From: Marinobacter sp. es.048
Lineage (GTDB): Bacteria > Pseudomonadota > Gammaproteobacteria > Pseudomonadales > Oleiphilaceae
Direction: 5' to 3'
DNA: 64,000 nucleotides
NCBI RefSeq assembly: GCF_900188435.1
Contig: NZ_FYFA01000001.1
Span: 496,001 to 560,000, forward strand
Part shown: positions 1-9,069 of the stretch, piece after piece
Layout of the letters: each line of letters starts with the position of its first letter
How positions within the stretch are numbered: the first letter of the stretch is position 1
The notes under the pieces: model-generated
Database searches by the model: none
Seen by the model: only the letters and a program-made list of their open reading frames with translations
What the model was told of the DNA's origin: nothing
Program-made: the position numbers and the translations under genes

Positions 1-1153
1 GCTGGAACCGGCCATTGCCGGCAGTTTCGAGGAATCACCGCCGACCCTGGAGGACGACCTGATTCGCGACCGGCGCTGGTGTCGTGGCAATCTCCAGCAC
101 TTGTGGCTACTGGCAACCATGGGCAAGATCCGGCTGGCTCACCGGATGGCCCTGCTGACCGGCATTATCTCCTACCTGGCGTCTCCGCTCTGGCTGATTT
201 TCCTGGGCCTATCCGGCTATGTGGCGTTAACCGGTCCCACGCCTGAGTCAGCGCTGCCTGGCGTAATAGTCACAACCGAAGCTGGCTCTGGCGCAGGCGT
301 CCTGCTGGTCGCGGCAACCGCGCTGCTACTCTTCGGCCCCCGGCTTCTTGCCGTGACTGACCACGGGCTGGCCAGACAAACCGCCGGGTTTGGAGGGCTG
401 TTCAGGCTCTGTGGCAATACCCTTCTCGAAACACTCGCGGCACTGGCACTCGCCCCGATCCGGATGCTGGTTCACACCCTCCATGTGGTCCGGGCTCTGC
501 TGAATCTGAAATTGGGCTGGCAGGGGCAAAACCGGTCCGGCGGCCTCACTCCGGGGCTTAGCCTCCAGCACTTTGGCCTGCTTCTGGTCTCAGCAGCCGC
601 AGGCCTTACTCTGATTCACTGGCACGCGCCAACTCTGACGCCCTGGGCCCTGCCGGTAATGACACCGGTATTGCTGGCACCGGCACTGGCCTACTGGCTG
701 GGCCGAAAGCCCGGCACAGATACCTGGCTACAAATTCCCGAGGATGGCCAGATCACAAGAGTGATTGAACTCGCCAGCGTCATAAGACCGCTTTGCCATG
801 ACATAGCCAGGTTGAGCTGGTTTGAACGGTCGGTTCTGTCGCCCGTCTTTGCACGGATTTCCCAAACTGGTTCTAAGCCGGCCACCGGTAAAAAAGCACG
901 GGCGCTTGAGCGCCTGGTCAATCGCTGCGCCATGGAAGGCAGACAAGCCCTGAATCACCGGGAACTCAGCCTGATCTGCAATCATCCTGAGGCCCTGGAA
1001 GCCCTTCATTGGCGCGCCTGGCATGCCTCGCCCGATTCACCGTGGCGAGATGTGCTAACCCGCATGGCACAATCGGTTGACGGGGATTCCCCGGCCGCGG
1101 CGTCCTTGCCCCGTCGACAAGAACAGATGGCTTGGGTAGAGGTCGCTTCGTGA
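1..1153 (+). CDS. opgH: Glucans biosynthesis glucosyltransferase H, C-terminal part
   Basis: This is the C-terminal 383 residues of an inner-membrane family 2 glucosyltransferase that polymerises and exports osmoregulated periplasmic glucans. It enters from the left edge, reading in frame from base 2, so the start is outside the window. The visible part opens with the gating-type stretch SFEESPPTLEDD followed by RDRRWCRGNLQHLWLL, the (Q/R)xxRW-like signature of OpgH. About five hydrophobic segments follow (for example TGIISYLASPLWLIFLGLSG and GVLLVAATALLLFGP), consistent with the multi-pass pore. The tail is soluble. Its stop codon overlaps the start of the next gene as GTGA, suggesting translational coupling. 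opgG, the usual partner, would lie upstream and is not visible. The family assignment rests on the signature and topology. Confidence 0.9.
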   Translation, partial: LEPAIAGSFEESPPTLEDDLIRDRRWCRGNLQHLWLLATMGKIRLAHRMALLTGIISYLASPLWLIFLGLSGYVALTGPTPESALPGVIVTTEAGSGAGVLLVAATALLLFGPRLLAVTDHGLARQTAGFGGLFRLCGNTLLETLAALALAPIRMLVHTLHVVRALLNLKLGWQGQNRSGGLTPGLSLQHFGLLLVSAAAGLTLIHWHAPTLTPWALPVMTPVLLAPALAYWLGRKPGTDTWLQIPEDGQITRVIELASVIRPLCHDIARLSWFERSVLSPVFARISQTGSKPATGKKARALERLVNRCAMEGRQALNHRELSLICNHPEALEALHWRAWHASPDSPWRDVLTRMAQSVDGDSPAAASLPRRQEQMAWVEVAS

Positions 1154-2700
1154 TACTGGTCTGGCTGTTGGTCCTGAACGGTTTGTTCCTGTTTCCGTCG
1201 CTGGCACTGCCCGGCGACGATCCCTGGTTTTCGCCGGAGGCCCTGATCGTGTGGGCCGTCATTTGCGGGCTCAGGGAACCCGAGCGGAGATACCGCGTCG
1301 CCCGTTTTCTGGCTGTTGCGTACGGTTTTCTGTTCCTGCTTGTTCTGGTAGATGCCCTGGTTCGGGAGAGTCTTGGCCGCGGCCTGAACCTGTACCTTGA
1401 GCTTGGCCTGCTGGATGCCGCCTGGAACCTGCTTGATACAAACCTGGGGGCTGTTCTGGCCGTTACGGCCCTCGCCGCCCTGTTAGGCGTGCTCACAGGC
1501 GTGAGTTGGCTGTTTCGTCATGGTCTGGAGCGGCTGGCGCATCACTCTCCGGCGCATCTGGGCAAACCGCTCTGGTTAATGTCCGGCCTGTTCCTCGCTG
1601 GCGCCGTCACCCCGTGGATTGGCAGCCCGACACTGGCGTTCGTGGCCAATCAGGCCTCTCTGATAACTCATACCTACCAGACAACCCGGGACTTCGCGGC
1701 CGAACTGAGCGCCCGGCCCGGAAGTGAACGCCAACCGATACCGCTGCCAAAGCTGCAGCAAACGGATGTGATTCTTGGTTTTATCGAGTCCTATGGCATA
1801 TCGACGATCGCCGACGATCGCTATCGTTCGATCATCAGCCCGGGCCTTGAGGCCATGGCCCGATCGCTGGACTCCGCGGGTCTGACGGTGGCCACTGGCC
1901 GGCTGCAGTCGCCGATCCAGGGCGGCCAGTCCTGGCTCGGCCACCTTTCCGTACTCAGCGGCCAGTGGATTCACAACCAGCTTGCCTATGAAACCCTCCT
2001 CAGCTCCGGCTACGCCACTCTTATTGATGACTTCCGAAGCACCGGGCACAGTACTGTGGCTGTGATGCCGGCCATCACCCAGGCCTGGCCCGAGGGTCGA
2101 CTGTTCCGCTACGACCAGATCTACGATCACGATGATCTCGATTACCAGGGGCCGCCATTCAACTGGGTCACCATGCCCGACCAGTACACCTGGCACAGGT
2201 TTCAGGCGATCCGCGAGGCCCACCAGGGACCGCTGTTCGCCGAGCTGGCGCTGATCAGCAGCCACGCGCCCTGGGTTCCGATACTGCCGGTCCTCGACGA
2301 CTGGCAAAGCATCGGCAACGGTGAAGTGTTCCGGCGCTGGGAGGGAGCCGGCGAAGCACCGGTGTCGTTATGGCGCGATCCGGACAGAGTGCGCCAGCAT
2401 TACGGTCAGGCAATCGCCTATGCCCTGGAAGTGGCGGGGGGCTTTGCTGCTCACTACCTGCGTCAGGACGCCCTGATGATTATCCTGGGTGACCATCAGC
2501 CAGCGCCATTGATCACCGGCGAGGACGCCAGCCGGGATGTGGTGGTTCATGTCATCAGTGCCAACCCATCGCTGGTGGAGCCCTTCCTGTCCGGCGAATT
2601 ACCCGGATTTCAACCGGGTATCCGGGCCGATCCGGAAACAGCCGGAGCCACCATGGCCCGTTTCCGGCCGTTTTTACACCGGCATTTCGGTGAATTCTGA
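1150..2700 (+). CDS. Membrane-anchored sulfatase-fold phosphotransferase, possibly glucan-modifying
   Basis: An alkaline-phosphatase-superfamily protein of about 516 residues. The N-terminal third is hydrophobic, with about four membrane segments. The soluble domain contains FIESYG near residue 212 (probable metal-binding acid), GGQSWLGHLSVLSG near 257-270 (probable Ser nucleophile region) and ILGDHQP near 446 (metal ligands). This is the pattern of LtaS/OpgB-like phosphoglycerol or phosphoethanolamine transferases. I chose the GTG at 1150 because it overlaps the opgH stop (GTGA) and sits about 8 bases after TAGAGG; an in-frame ATG at 1132 is the alternative. The position directly after opgH suggests it decorates periplasmic glucans as OpgB does in E. 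coli, but that is inference, and a different phosphoester substrate is possible. Confidence 0.72.
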   Translation: MILVWLLVLNGLFLFPSLALPGDDPWFSPEALIVWAVICGLREPERRYRVARFLAVAYGFLFLLVLVDALVRESLGRGLNLYLELGLLDAAWNLLDTNLGAVLAVTALAALLGVLTGVSWLFRHGLERLAHHSPAHLGKPLWLMSGLFLAGAVTPWIGSPTLAFVANQASLITHTYQTTRDFAAELSARPGSERQPIPLPKLQQTDVILGFIESYGISTIADDRYRSIISPGLEAMARSLDSAGLTVATGRLQSPIQGGQSWLGHLSVLSGQWIHNQLAYETLLSSGYATLIDDFRSTGHSTVAVMPAITQAWPEGRLFRYDQIYDHDDLDYQGPPFNWVTMPDQYTWHRFQAIREAHQGPLFAELALISSHAPWVPILPVLDDWQSIGNGEVFRRWEGAGEAPVSLWRDPDRVRQHYGQAIAYALEVAGGFAAHYLRQDALMIILGDHQPAPLITGEDASRDVVVHVISANPSLVEPFLSGELPGFQPGIRADPETAGATMARFRPFLHRHFGEF

Positions 2701-2738
2701 ACCCTGCTTGACACTGATCAAAATTCAACCACCCCGCC

Positions 2739-2767
2739 CTTGAAAACATCCGCACTGCACCTAATAT
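2739..2767 (+). promoter_or_regulatory. Candidate hsp20 promoter (sigma-32 or sigma-70)
   Basis: CTTGAAA at 2739-2745 matches the sigma-32 -35 consensus. TAATAT at 2762-2767 with a 16-base spacer from TTGAAA also fits sigma-70, while the sigma-32 -10 match (CACCTAAT) is poor. It would leave a leader of roughly 115 bases before the Hsp20 start at 2890. No transcript evidence is available here. Confidence 0.45.
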
Positions 2768-2889
2768 TCGGTAATAGCAGAGGTTCACGGATAACCATCC
2801 GGCTGGCGCCACCGGCATGGAGTTGTTCCGCCATCGAAGCTGATGCTCACTTATTCAGATTCGTTTCATTTGAAAAGGAGGGATGCTTT

Positions 2890-3345
2890 ATGAGCAATCT
2901 TACCCGCTGGAATCCGGTCAATGAGTTCGAAGACCTGATGAATCGCTATAACCGTATGTTCGGCCTGACACGCTCAGGCGGCGAGCGCGAAAGCAAAGAC
3001 GTGTTCAGCCGCAGTGACTGGGCTCCGGCCGTGGACATCAAGGAAACTCCAGAGGCCTTCACCATCGAAGCCGAGTTGCCGGGCATGTCCAGGGAAGACG
3101 TAAAAGTCACGGTCCACGAGGGCGTTCTGAGCATTCAGGGTGAACGCAAGAGTGAGAACGAGACCGACGACAAGAAACATCACCGGATCGAGCGTTTTTA
3201 CGGCAGTTTCCTGCGCCGATTTACGCTGCCGGACAATGTTGATGAAAACAGTGTGAAGGCGAACTTCAAGGACGGCATGCTGACCCTGACGCTCCAGAAA
3301 GCCGAACCGAAAGAGCCCAAGGCCATTGAAGTCGACGTGCAGTAA
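2890..3345 (+). CDS. Hsp20 family small heat-shock protein
   Basis: A 151-residue ATP-independent chaperone that holds unfolding proteins in the cytoplasm. The N-terminal segment (MSNLTRWNPVNEFEDLMNRY) is followed by an alpha-crystallin domain that includes DWAPAVDIKETPEAFTIEAE and ELPGMSREDVKVTVHEG. It ends with the GMLTLTLQKAE strand. A short tail ends KEPKAIEVDVQ, which carries an IEV motif like the I-x-I/V assembly motif of the family. The ATG at 2890 follows a near-perfect AAAGGAGG; the frame stays open upstream to 2740, but that stretch has no family similarity. It stands alone between a sulfatase gene and a convergent small gene, behind a promoter with a heat-shock-like -35 box. Confidence 0.93.
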   Translation: MSNLTRWNPVNEFEDLMNRYNRMFGLTRSGGERESKDVFSRSDWAPAVDIKETPEAFTIEAELPGMSREDVKVTVHEGVLSIQGERKSENETDDKKHHRIERFYGSFLRRFTLPDNVDENSVKANFKDGMLTLTLQKAEPKEPKAIEVDVQ

Positions 3346-3386
3346 ACGCCGACGACTTCAGGCAAAGAGATACGGTCGCGCCGAAA

Positions 3387-3704
3387 TCAGTTCCCGGCTG
3401 CGGCCGTTTTTTTGGCACCTGCGTTTTCCAATGCTCGAGCATACTCCACACTGCGGCGATGCCGGGAAATCAGGTCAAGAATGGTTTCCCCGTCCGGGCC
3501 AGTGGCATTCAGATCCCGGCCTTCGGCAACGAAAAATCCGATAAAACGTTCGAAATCTTCCGCCCGCATGGCCTGGTAGGCTTTCAACAGAGCGTTATAG
3601 TCGGCATTCTCCGAAGCATCCCAGGGGCGGATATCCAGAAAACTCCTGACCCGCTCATCGCTCCATTCTTCGCCAATCACTTTCGGCTTATCCGGTCCAC
3701 TCAT
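3387..3704 (-). CDS. PA4642-family protein of unknown function
   Basis: A 105-residue acidic cytoplasmic protein with no signal peptide or membrane segment. I recognise it as the small conserved gammaproteobacterial family named after P. aeruginosa PA4642, from the opening DKPKVIGEEWSDERVRSFLD and the NADYNALLKAYQAMRAEDFERF segment followed by DLNATGPDGETILDLI, which resembles a partial ankyrin-like helix pair. No function is known to me. The stop codon lies 41 bases from the convergent hsp20 stop. A short GC stem with seven T at about 3400-3413 inside the end of this gene might terminate hsp20. It is downstream of motB on the same strand but 113 bases away. Confidence 0.75.
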   Translation of the reverse strand: MSGPDKPKVIGEEWSDERVRSFLDIRPWDASENADYNALLKAYQAMRAEDFERFIGFFVAEGRDLNATGPDGETILDLISRHRRSVEYARALENAGAKKTAAAGN

Positions 3705-3817
3705 GGTTGCTCTCTCGCTTCACTGTGCCAGTCAAATAACGGGCGAACAGTATAAAGCCCTGAAAGCATGACAGTTATATGGATTGCGCATGAGAAGCTG
3801 CGCACCGGCTATAAGAC

Positions 3818-4651
3818 TCAGGGTATTATTTCGACGGGCAGATCGCCAGTGGGCACCTCGTCGTTGCATTCGGGATTGCGAATGGCAATTTCCACCCGGC
3901 GGTTAAGCGCCCGGTTCTCCGGTGTGTCGTTCGGTGCAAGCGGGTTGGTTTCGGCCCGTCCGGCCGCCACCACCCGCTCAGCCGGTACCTGGCGATTCAT
4001 CACCAGCTCGTGAACCACCGACACGGCACGGGCCGCCGATAGATCCCAGTTTGAACGATAGCGGTCGCTGGAAATGGGTCGGTCATCGGTGTAACCGGAC
4101 ACCAGGACATCTCCAGTACACGCCGACAGCACATTGACCACCCGTTCGATGATCGGAATCATCTCGGGTTTTATGGCGGCCTCACCGGATCGAAAGGTGG
4201 CTTCCTCGGAAAAGCGGATCACCACCTGGTTCTGGTCGTAATTGACACTCAGAGCCTCCGACGCCACTTCCGATTCCAGCTCCCGGATCATCCGGCTGGC
4301 CAGATCAATCACGCCACCAGGGATCTGAGTGGGCGCGGCACCCTCAGCACGCTCATCAATAAATTCGGGCTCCCTGGTCTGGGATTCCGTTGGCTCGGGG
4401 AGGGAGACCGTCTCGGATTCAATCATGGTCAGCGGGGAGCCTCCAACATCCTCCGCCAGGACGTTGCTGGAGCCAAAGGCCACGGCCATCGAGTTGGCCA
4501 TGGCCCGGTACTTTTCCACATCCATCTCTGCAAATGACAGCAACAGTATGAAGAAAGTCAGCAGTAGCGTAGCCAGATCGGCGAAGGTAACGATCCAGGC
4601 TGGCGTCTGGTTCTGCGGACCTTTCCTGTTTTTCTTTTTGGCCAGCTCCAA
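3818..4651 (-). CDS. pomB: Flagellar stator subunit MotB/PomB type
   Basis: Stator protein of about 277 residues that anchors the torque-generating channel to peptidoglycan. A single membrane helix near the N terminus contains WIVTFADLATLLLTFF, with the conserved ion-coupling Asp at about residue 25, followed by LLLSFAEMDVEKYR, a phrase closer to Na+-type PomB than to H+-type MotB. The C-terminal OmpA-like domain has SGYTDDRPISSDRYRSNWDL and AAGRAETNPLAPN for peptidoglycan binding. No ATG fits well. The TTG at 4651 lies just after the motA stop and 9 bases after GGGAGG, so I prefer it to the ATG at 4705, which would overlap motA by 50 bases. The pair sits away from other flagellar genes, as is usual for stators. 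Ion choice is inference from sequence resemblance. Confidence 0.88.
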   Translation of the reverse strand: MELAKKKNRKGPQNQTPAWIVTFADLATLLLTFFILLLSFAEMDVEKYRAMANSMAVAFGSSNVLAEDVGGSPLTMIESETVSLPEPTESQTREPEFIDERAEGAAPTQIPGGVIDLASRMIRELESEVASEALSVNYDQNQVVIRFSEEATFRSGEAAIKPEMIPIIERVVNVLSACTGDVLVSGYTDDRPISSDRYRSNWDLSAARAVSVVHELVMNRQVPAERVVAAGRAETNPLAPNDTPENRALNRRVEIAIRNPECNDEVPTGDLPVEIIP

Positions 4652-4655
4652 ACCC

Positions 4656-5429
4656 TCAGGCCTCCCGCTCCGGCACCAGGCCGGTGCGCTGCTCCGGGTG
4701 AACAAACGAAGACAGCAGTTCGGTCATTACCCGGGGATTCTCACCGCGCATGATGTTCTTGATGGACGTGATGATCAGCACCTGGTTCCTCGCCTCGTCC
4801 TCGGCTTTCAGCTGAAGCTTGTCAGCCAGGGGCAGGGCAACCAGTTGGGCAATAAACGCACCGTACAAGGTGGTCAGCAGGGCGATGGCCATAGCCGGGC
4901 CAATGGAGGACGGATCGTCGAGGGTGTTGAGCATCTGCACCAGACCCACCAGGGTGCCCAGCATGCCAATGGCCGGAGCCGATTCGCCGATACCCCGGAA
5001 CACCCGTTCGGCCACTTCGTAGCGCTCGGCGGTTTGCTGGGTTTCCTGTGCCAGCGCCTCCTCCACCAGTTCCGGCGGGTGGCCGTCGACACACAAATTG
5101 ATCGCCTTCTGAAGGAACTCGTTGGCCGTCTGATGGTTTTCCAGGCCCAGAATGCCCTCTTTGCGCACCACCATGGCAAGCGAGCCCACTTCCCGGATCA
5201 GCTCCGCCGGCCGCGCCATGCGGTCGGTGAAGGCAGCAGACATGGCCAGGCGAAAAGCGCTCATCACCGAGGCCATCCGGAATTTGATCAGGGTAACGGC
5301 GAAGGTCCCGCCCAGCACAATGGCAAGCCCCGGAAGGTTCAGGAACGTCAGGAAAGAGGCATTGGCGAGCATCGCCATGATGACGATCAGGACACCTGCC
5401 ACAAGTCCTACAAGGGTAAGAATATCCAT
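4656..5429 (-). CDS. pomA: Flagellar stator subunit MotA/PomA type
   Basis: Inner-membrane channel subunit of 257 residues, the usual length for PomA. It has four hydrophobic segments: two at the N terminus (LTLVGLVAGVLIVIMAMLAN, NLPGLAIVLGGTFAVTLI), then a cytoplasmic loop, then two at the C-terminal half with the strongly conserved APAIGMLGTLVGLVQMLNTL and IGPAMAIALLTTLYGAFIAQ. These two phrases are near-identical in style to Vibrio PomA. With the next gene it would form the A5B2 stator that turns ion flow into flagellar rotation. The start ATG is 54 bases after aroE on the same strand. Other MotA/TolQ/ExbB proteins share the fold, but the partner gene settles the role. Confidence 0.9.
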   Translation of the reverse strand: MDILTLVGLVAGVLIVIMAMLANASFLTFLNLPGLAIVLGGTFAVTLIKFRMASVMSAFRLAMSAAFTDRMARPAELIREVGSLAMVVRKEGILGLENHQTANEFLQKAINLCVDGHPPELVEEALAQETQQTAERYEVAERVFRGIGESAPAIGMLGTLVGLVQMLNTLDDPSSIGPAMAIALLTTLYGAFIAQLVALPLADKLQLKAEDEARNQVLIITSIKNIMRGENPRVMTELLSSFVHPEQRTGLVPEREA

Positions 5430-5483
5430 CGAAAATCCCTACGGAAGTTGACCCTGAGCATAGCCCAATCCGGGGGCAGCGGC

Positions 5484-6311
5484 TCAGTCGTTACGCAATT
5501 CCTCAATGACGGGGCCGGTGGCAGGATTCACGCCGCGCCAGATACGGAAGGATTCCGCCGCCTGCTCCACCAGCATACCAAGCCCGTCATGAATGTTCTG
5601 TGCACCCTGTTCCAGCGCCCACTGATTGAACGTCGTGGTTTGCAGAGAATACATCATGTCGTAGACCACCGTTTTCTCACCGATCACCTCCGGCGACAGG
5701 GGCGGTAAATCGCCCTGGAGGCTCGCACTGGTGCCATTGATGATGACATCAAAAGGCTCACGGGGCTGCTCGAATCCGCAGGCCGACAGCCGGGCCTCGC
5801 CTGCTACGGGTGAAAACAGGTCAATAAGGGCTTCAGCCTTGGCAACGGTTCGGTTGGCAATGGTAATGGCGGCAGGATGCTCGGCAAGGATCGGGCCCAT
5901 AACGCCACGAACTGCGCCGCCGGCTCCCAGCACCAGAATATGTGCGTCCTTGAGAGCAACAGCATGGTTACTCACAAGATCCCGGACAATACCGCAACCG
6001 TCCGTATTGTCGGCGGTGAGCACGCCATCGTCATCCAGGTACAGGGTATTGGCTGCCCCGGCATTCCCGGCCCGCTCGGTACGGCGATCCGCCAGCTTCC
6101 AGGCTTCTTCCTTAAAAGGCACAGTTACGTTAAGGCCCTTTCCGCCCCGCTCGAAAAATTGCTTCACAGTGCCAGCGAAATCATCCAGCGGCGCCTGAAT
6201 GGCCGTGTACTCGACCGGTTCACCGGTCTCGCTGGCAAAGAGGCTGTGAATCCTCGGCGATTTGCTGTGGCTGATGGGGTTACCAACAACCGCGTAGAGA
6301 TCGTTAGTCAT
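5484..6311 (-). CDS. aroE: Shikimate dehydrogenase
   Basis: NADPH-dependent reduction of 3-dehydroshikimate to shikimate, step four of the aromatic amino acid pathway, in the cytoplasm. The 275 residues match the AroE family. The substrate-binding half carries [16 protein letters not shown] near the N terminus and [15 protein letters not shown] with the catalytic Lys. The nucleotide-binding half has the glycine motif [11 protein letters not shown] near residue 126 and [10 protein letters not shown], the Asn-Arg-Thr NADPH-phosphate clamp. [14 protein letters not shown] is the usual downstream signature. The ATG overlaps the hemF stop by 8 bases, so the two are probably translated from one message, an arrangement common in Pseudomonas and its relatives. 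Confidence 0.96.
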   Translation of the reverse strand: MTNDLYAVVGNPISHSKSPRIHSLFASETGEPVEYTAIQAPLDDFAGTVKQFFERGGKGLNVTVPFKEEAWKLADRRTERAGNAGAANTLYLDDDGVLTADNTDGCGIVRDLVSNHAVALKDAHILVLGAGGAVRGVMGPILAEHPAAITIANRTVAKAEALIDLFSPVAGEARLSACGFEQPREPFDVIINGTSASLQGDLPPLSPEVIGEKTVVYDMMYSLQTTTFNQWALEQGAQNIHDGLGMLVEQAAESFRIWRGVNPATGPVIEELRND

Positions 6312-7230
6312 GTTGGGTCTCCAGCCAGTCCCGGCCGGTCAGGAAATAGTCCGTAAGCCGGAACTCTTCAGAACCGGGCTCAGCAGTCCGGTTATAGTCC
6401 CAACGCACCAGAGGCGGCAGGGACATCAATATGGATTCCGTCCGGCCGCCGGATTGCAGGCCAAACAGGGTGCCACGGTCATACACCAGGTTGAACTCCA
6501 CGTACCGCCCGCGCCGGTATAGCTGGAAATCCCGCTCGCGGTCACCGAAAGGATGATCCATGCGGCGCCGGACGATGGGCTCGTAGGCTTCAATGTAGCT
6601 GTCGCCCACGGCTTTCATCAGGCCAAAATCCTGCTCGAAGTCGCCAGTGTTGTGGTCATCAAAGAACAGCCCGCCGACACCCCGGGGTTCATCACGGTGT
6701 TTCAGGTAAAAGTAATCATCGCACCAGTCTTTGAAGCGCTTATAGGTACCTTCGCCAAACGGCGCGCAGGCGTCGCGGGCAGTCCGGTGCCAGTGAATAC
6801 AATCTTCCTCAAAACCATAATAAGGCGTGAGGTCATAGCCGCCACCGAACCAGTACACCGGCTCACTGTTCCTGGGTGTGGCAATAAAAAACCGGACGTT
6901 GGCATGGGAGGTGGGCACATAGGGGTTGTTGGGGTGAATAACCAGCGACACACCCATGGCCTGCCACGGGGCACCGGCCAGGTGCGGGCGATGGGCCGTG
7001 GCGGAGGCCGGCATGGTCTCACCCATTACGTGGGAGAAATTGACCCCGCCTTTCTCAAACACGTTGCCTTCGGTGATCACCCGGCTGACACCACCGCCAC
7101 CTTCCGGTCGGTCCCAGGCATCCCGAATGAAAGATGCACCATCATCGACAGCTTCCAGCCGGCTACAGATCGATTCCTGCAATCCCAGCAGGTACTGCTT
7201 TACCGTCTGGCTATCGGGTTGCTGTGCCAT
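6304..7230 (-). CDS. hemF: Oxygen-dependent coproporphyrinogen III oxidase
   Basis: Oxidative decarboxylation of coproporphyrinogen III to protoporphyrinogen IX using O2, in heme synthesis. At 308 residues it has normal length. Clear family signatures are [70 protein letters not shown] and [20 protein letters not shown]. It sits between tsaC (8 bases upstream) and aroE (8-base overlap), the compact tsaC-hemF-aroE order known from pseudomonads. Being oxygen-dependent, it fits a facultative or aerobic lifestyle; no hemN is visible in the window. Confidence 0.97.
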   Translation of the reverse strand: MAQQPDSQTVKQYLLGLQESICSRLEAVDDGASFIRDAWDRPEGGGGVSRVITEGNVFEKGGVNFSHVMGETMPASATAHRPHLAGAPWQAMGVSLVIHPNNPYVPTSHANVRFFIATPRNSEPVYWFGGGYDLTPYYGFEEDCIHWHRTARDACAPFGEGTYKRFKDWCDDYFYLKHRDEPRGVGGLFFDDHNTGDFEQDFGLMKAVGDSYIEAYEPIVRRRMDHPFGDRERDFQLYRRGRYVEFNLVYDRGTLFGLQSGGRTESILMSLPPLVRWDYNRTAEPGSEEFRLTDYFLTGRDWLETQHD

Positions 7231-7238
7231 AAACGCTC

Positions 7239-7811
7239 CTAACGAAGTTGCTGACCGCTGACAATATCAATAATACGGCTGGGTTTGCGATTACCGCCCA
7301 GTGCCCCGGGTACGATCCAGTCAAGCTGATCGCCAAAGTAGCCCCGAACCTGCCAGATATGTCGGGCCGGCTGGCGCCCGGCCGGATTGCAGGAGGTTGA
7401 TACCAGGGGCATCCCAGTGGCCTCACAGAGCGCGCGCACCACGGGATGCTCGCTGACCCGGACCGCAATGGAGCTATGCTTCCCACGTACCCAGTCTGGA
7501 ATTTGCCGATCCACGTCCGGCAGAAGACAGGTGACGGGGCCGGGCCAGTGGCGCTCCGCCTCGGCTTGCAGCGCTCCAGGCAGAGGGTCCAGCAGAAAGC
7601 GGATCTGATCAACGGACGAAGCCACCAGAATCACGCCTTTTTCGACCGGGCGCTGCTTCAGCTCCAGAATCCGCTCCACGGCCTCCTCGTCCCAGGGGTC
7701 ACATCCCAGACCCCAGACAGCTTCGGTGGGATAGGCGATAACACCGCCACTGAAAACCGTGCGGCGGGCACAGTGTAATTGCCAGTCAGAAAGAGGATGG
7801 GAATGGGCCAT
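7239..7811 (-). CDS. tsaC: L-threonylcarbamoyladenylate synthase, TsaC/YrdC family
   Basis: Makes threonylcarbamoyl-AMP from threonine, bicarbonate and ATP for the t6A37 modification of ANN-reading tRNAs. The 190 residues correspond to the single-domain TsaC form without the Sua5 C-terminal domain. Signatures are [20 protein letters not shown] near residue 24, [19 protein letters not shown], the acceptor pocket [28 protein letters not shown] and [15 protein letters not shown]. It lies between dprA (44 bases upstream) and hemF (8 bases downstream), as in many Gammaproteobacteria. Confidence 0.95.
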   Translation of the reverse strand: MAHSHPLSDWQLHCARRTVFSGGVIAYPTEAVWGLGCDPWDEEAVERILELKQRPVEKGVILVASSVDQIRFLLDPLPGALQAEAERHWPGPVTCLLPDVDRQIPDWVRGKHSSIAVRVSEHPVVRALCEATGMPLVSTSCNPAGRQPARHIWQVRGYFGDQLDWIVPGALGGNRKPSRIIDIVSGQQLR

Positions 7812-7855
7812 ACTGCTCGTGTCAGAATTGATCGGGGTGGATGTTTACACCAGAT

Positions 7856-9046
7856 TCAGGCGATTTTCTGAAAACCTCCCGGCGCCGAACTGACCAGGCC
7901 CTGCAACTCCAGAAGCAACAGGGACTGCATGAGCTGATCGGCGGGAAGACCGGTTGCTGAACTCAGTGCATCGGTTGATTGTGGATCATACCCTAAAGCC
8001 TCGAATACCGCGATTTCCCGGCTGTCGAGACCGGCCAGGGGCCCGTTGCCTTGCCGCTCCGGTTCCGGCTCAGAGGCAGAGTCATGCGTAAGTGGCGGCG
8101 ACCACCAGGCACCCAGTTCTTCCAGGATGTCATCCACCGTTTCCACCAGGCGGGCGCCCTGCTTGATCAAATGATGACAGCCCCGAGCAACCGGACTGTG
8201 CACCGAGCCGGGAATGGCGAACACTTCCCGCCCCTGTTCCAACGCCATCCGCGCGGTGATCAGGGAGCCACTGCGCAGACCCGCCTCCACCACCAGCACG
8301 CCACGGCTCAGGCCGCTGATAATCCGGTTGCGTTGGGGAAAATGCGCGGCTCTTACCGGCGTACCGGGGGGATACTCGGAAATCATCAGGCCCTGGGCAA
8401 TGACGCGCTCACCCAGACGGCGATGCTGGTGGGGATAGATGCGGTCCAGGCCGCAGCCAATCACCGCGATGGTGGGAAATCCGGCATCCAGGGCACCCGC
8501 ATGGGCAGCGCCATCAACCCCCAGCGCCAGACCGCTGGTCACCATTAGCTGGCGGGCGCTGAGTTCGGCAGCAAACCGGCGGGCATGGTCAAGACCGGCG
8601 GGGGTGGCCTTACGGCTGCCGATAATACCGATCTGGTCCCGGACCAGAAGCTCCGTATCACCACGGGTATAGAGCACCAGAGGCGCATCGTGAATGTGCC
8701 GTAGCTGTTCCGGGTAATTACGATCCGGCCAGGTCAGGATGCCGATGCCATGCCTGGCACATTGATCCTGTATGGTCTGGACCTCACGGATGGCCGGATG
8801 CCTCGAATCCTGCTGCTGCCAGGCCTGAATGGTAGCTATGGCTTCAGCGGTCACGCCCATGGCCCGCAAGGTTGCGGCATTCATTGAGAGTAATTGAGGC
8901 AGGTCAGGGAATTCAGTCAGCAGTTCGCGCCGACGGGTGCGGCCAATGTTTGGCAGGCAGGTCAGAAACAGCCATGAGGCTGTGGCAGAGGAAAACACGG
9001 CATCGTCCTTGAAAACAGCGAGGCCGGACCTTCCTGGTCCGGCCAT
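7856..9046 (-). CDS. dprA: DNA-processing protein A
   Basis: Single-stranded DNA-binding protein that loads RecA on incoming DNA during natural transformation, and is also widely kept in non-competent bacteria. The 396 residues include an N-terminal HhH/SAM-like part, then the Rossmann core with IGIIGSRKATPAGLDHARRF, VTSGLALGVDGAAHAGALDA, TIAVIGCGLDRIYP and SRGVLVVEAGLRSGSLITA. A C-terminal winged-helix segment (residues about 330-390, with QSTDALSSATGLPADQLMQS) follows. The first 15-20 residues are poorly conserved, so a later start is possible. It is followed by tsaC and preceded by the LysM gene 23 bases upstream on the same strand. Confidence 0.95.
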   Translation of the reverse strand: MAGPGRSGLAVFKDDAVFSSATASWLFLTCLPNIGRTRRRELLTEFPDLPQLLSMNAATLRAMGVTAEAIATIQAWQQQDSRHPAIREVQTIQDQCARHGIGILTWPDRNYPEQLRHIHDAPLVLYTRGDTELLVRDQIGIIGSRKATPAGLDHARRFAAELSARQLMVTSGLALGVDGAAHAGALDAGFPTIAVIGCGLDRIYPHQHRRLGERVIAQGLMISEYPPGTPVRAAHFPQRNRIISGLSRGVLVVEAGLRSGSLITARMALEQGREVFAIPGSVHSPVARGCHHLIKQGARLVETVDDILEELGAWWSPPLTHDSASEPEPERQGNGPLAGLDSREIAVFEALGYDPQSTDALSSATGLPADQLMQSLLLLELQGLVSSAPGGFQKIA

Positions 9047-9069
9047 TGCGTCTATCGGTATTCAGTCGA

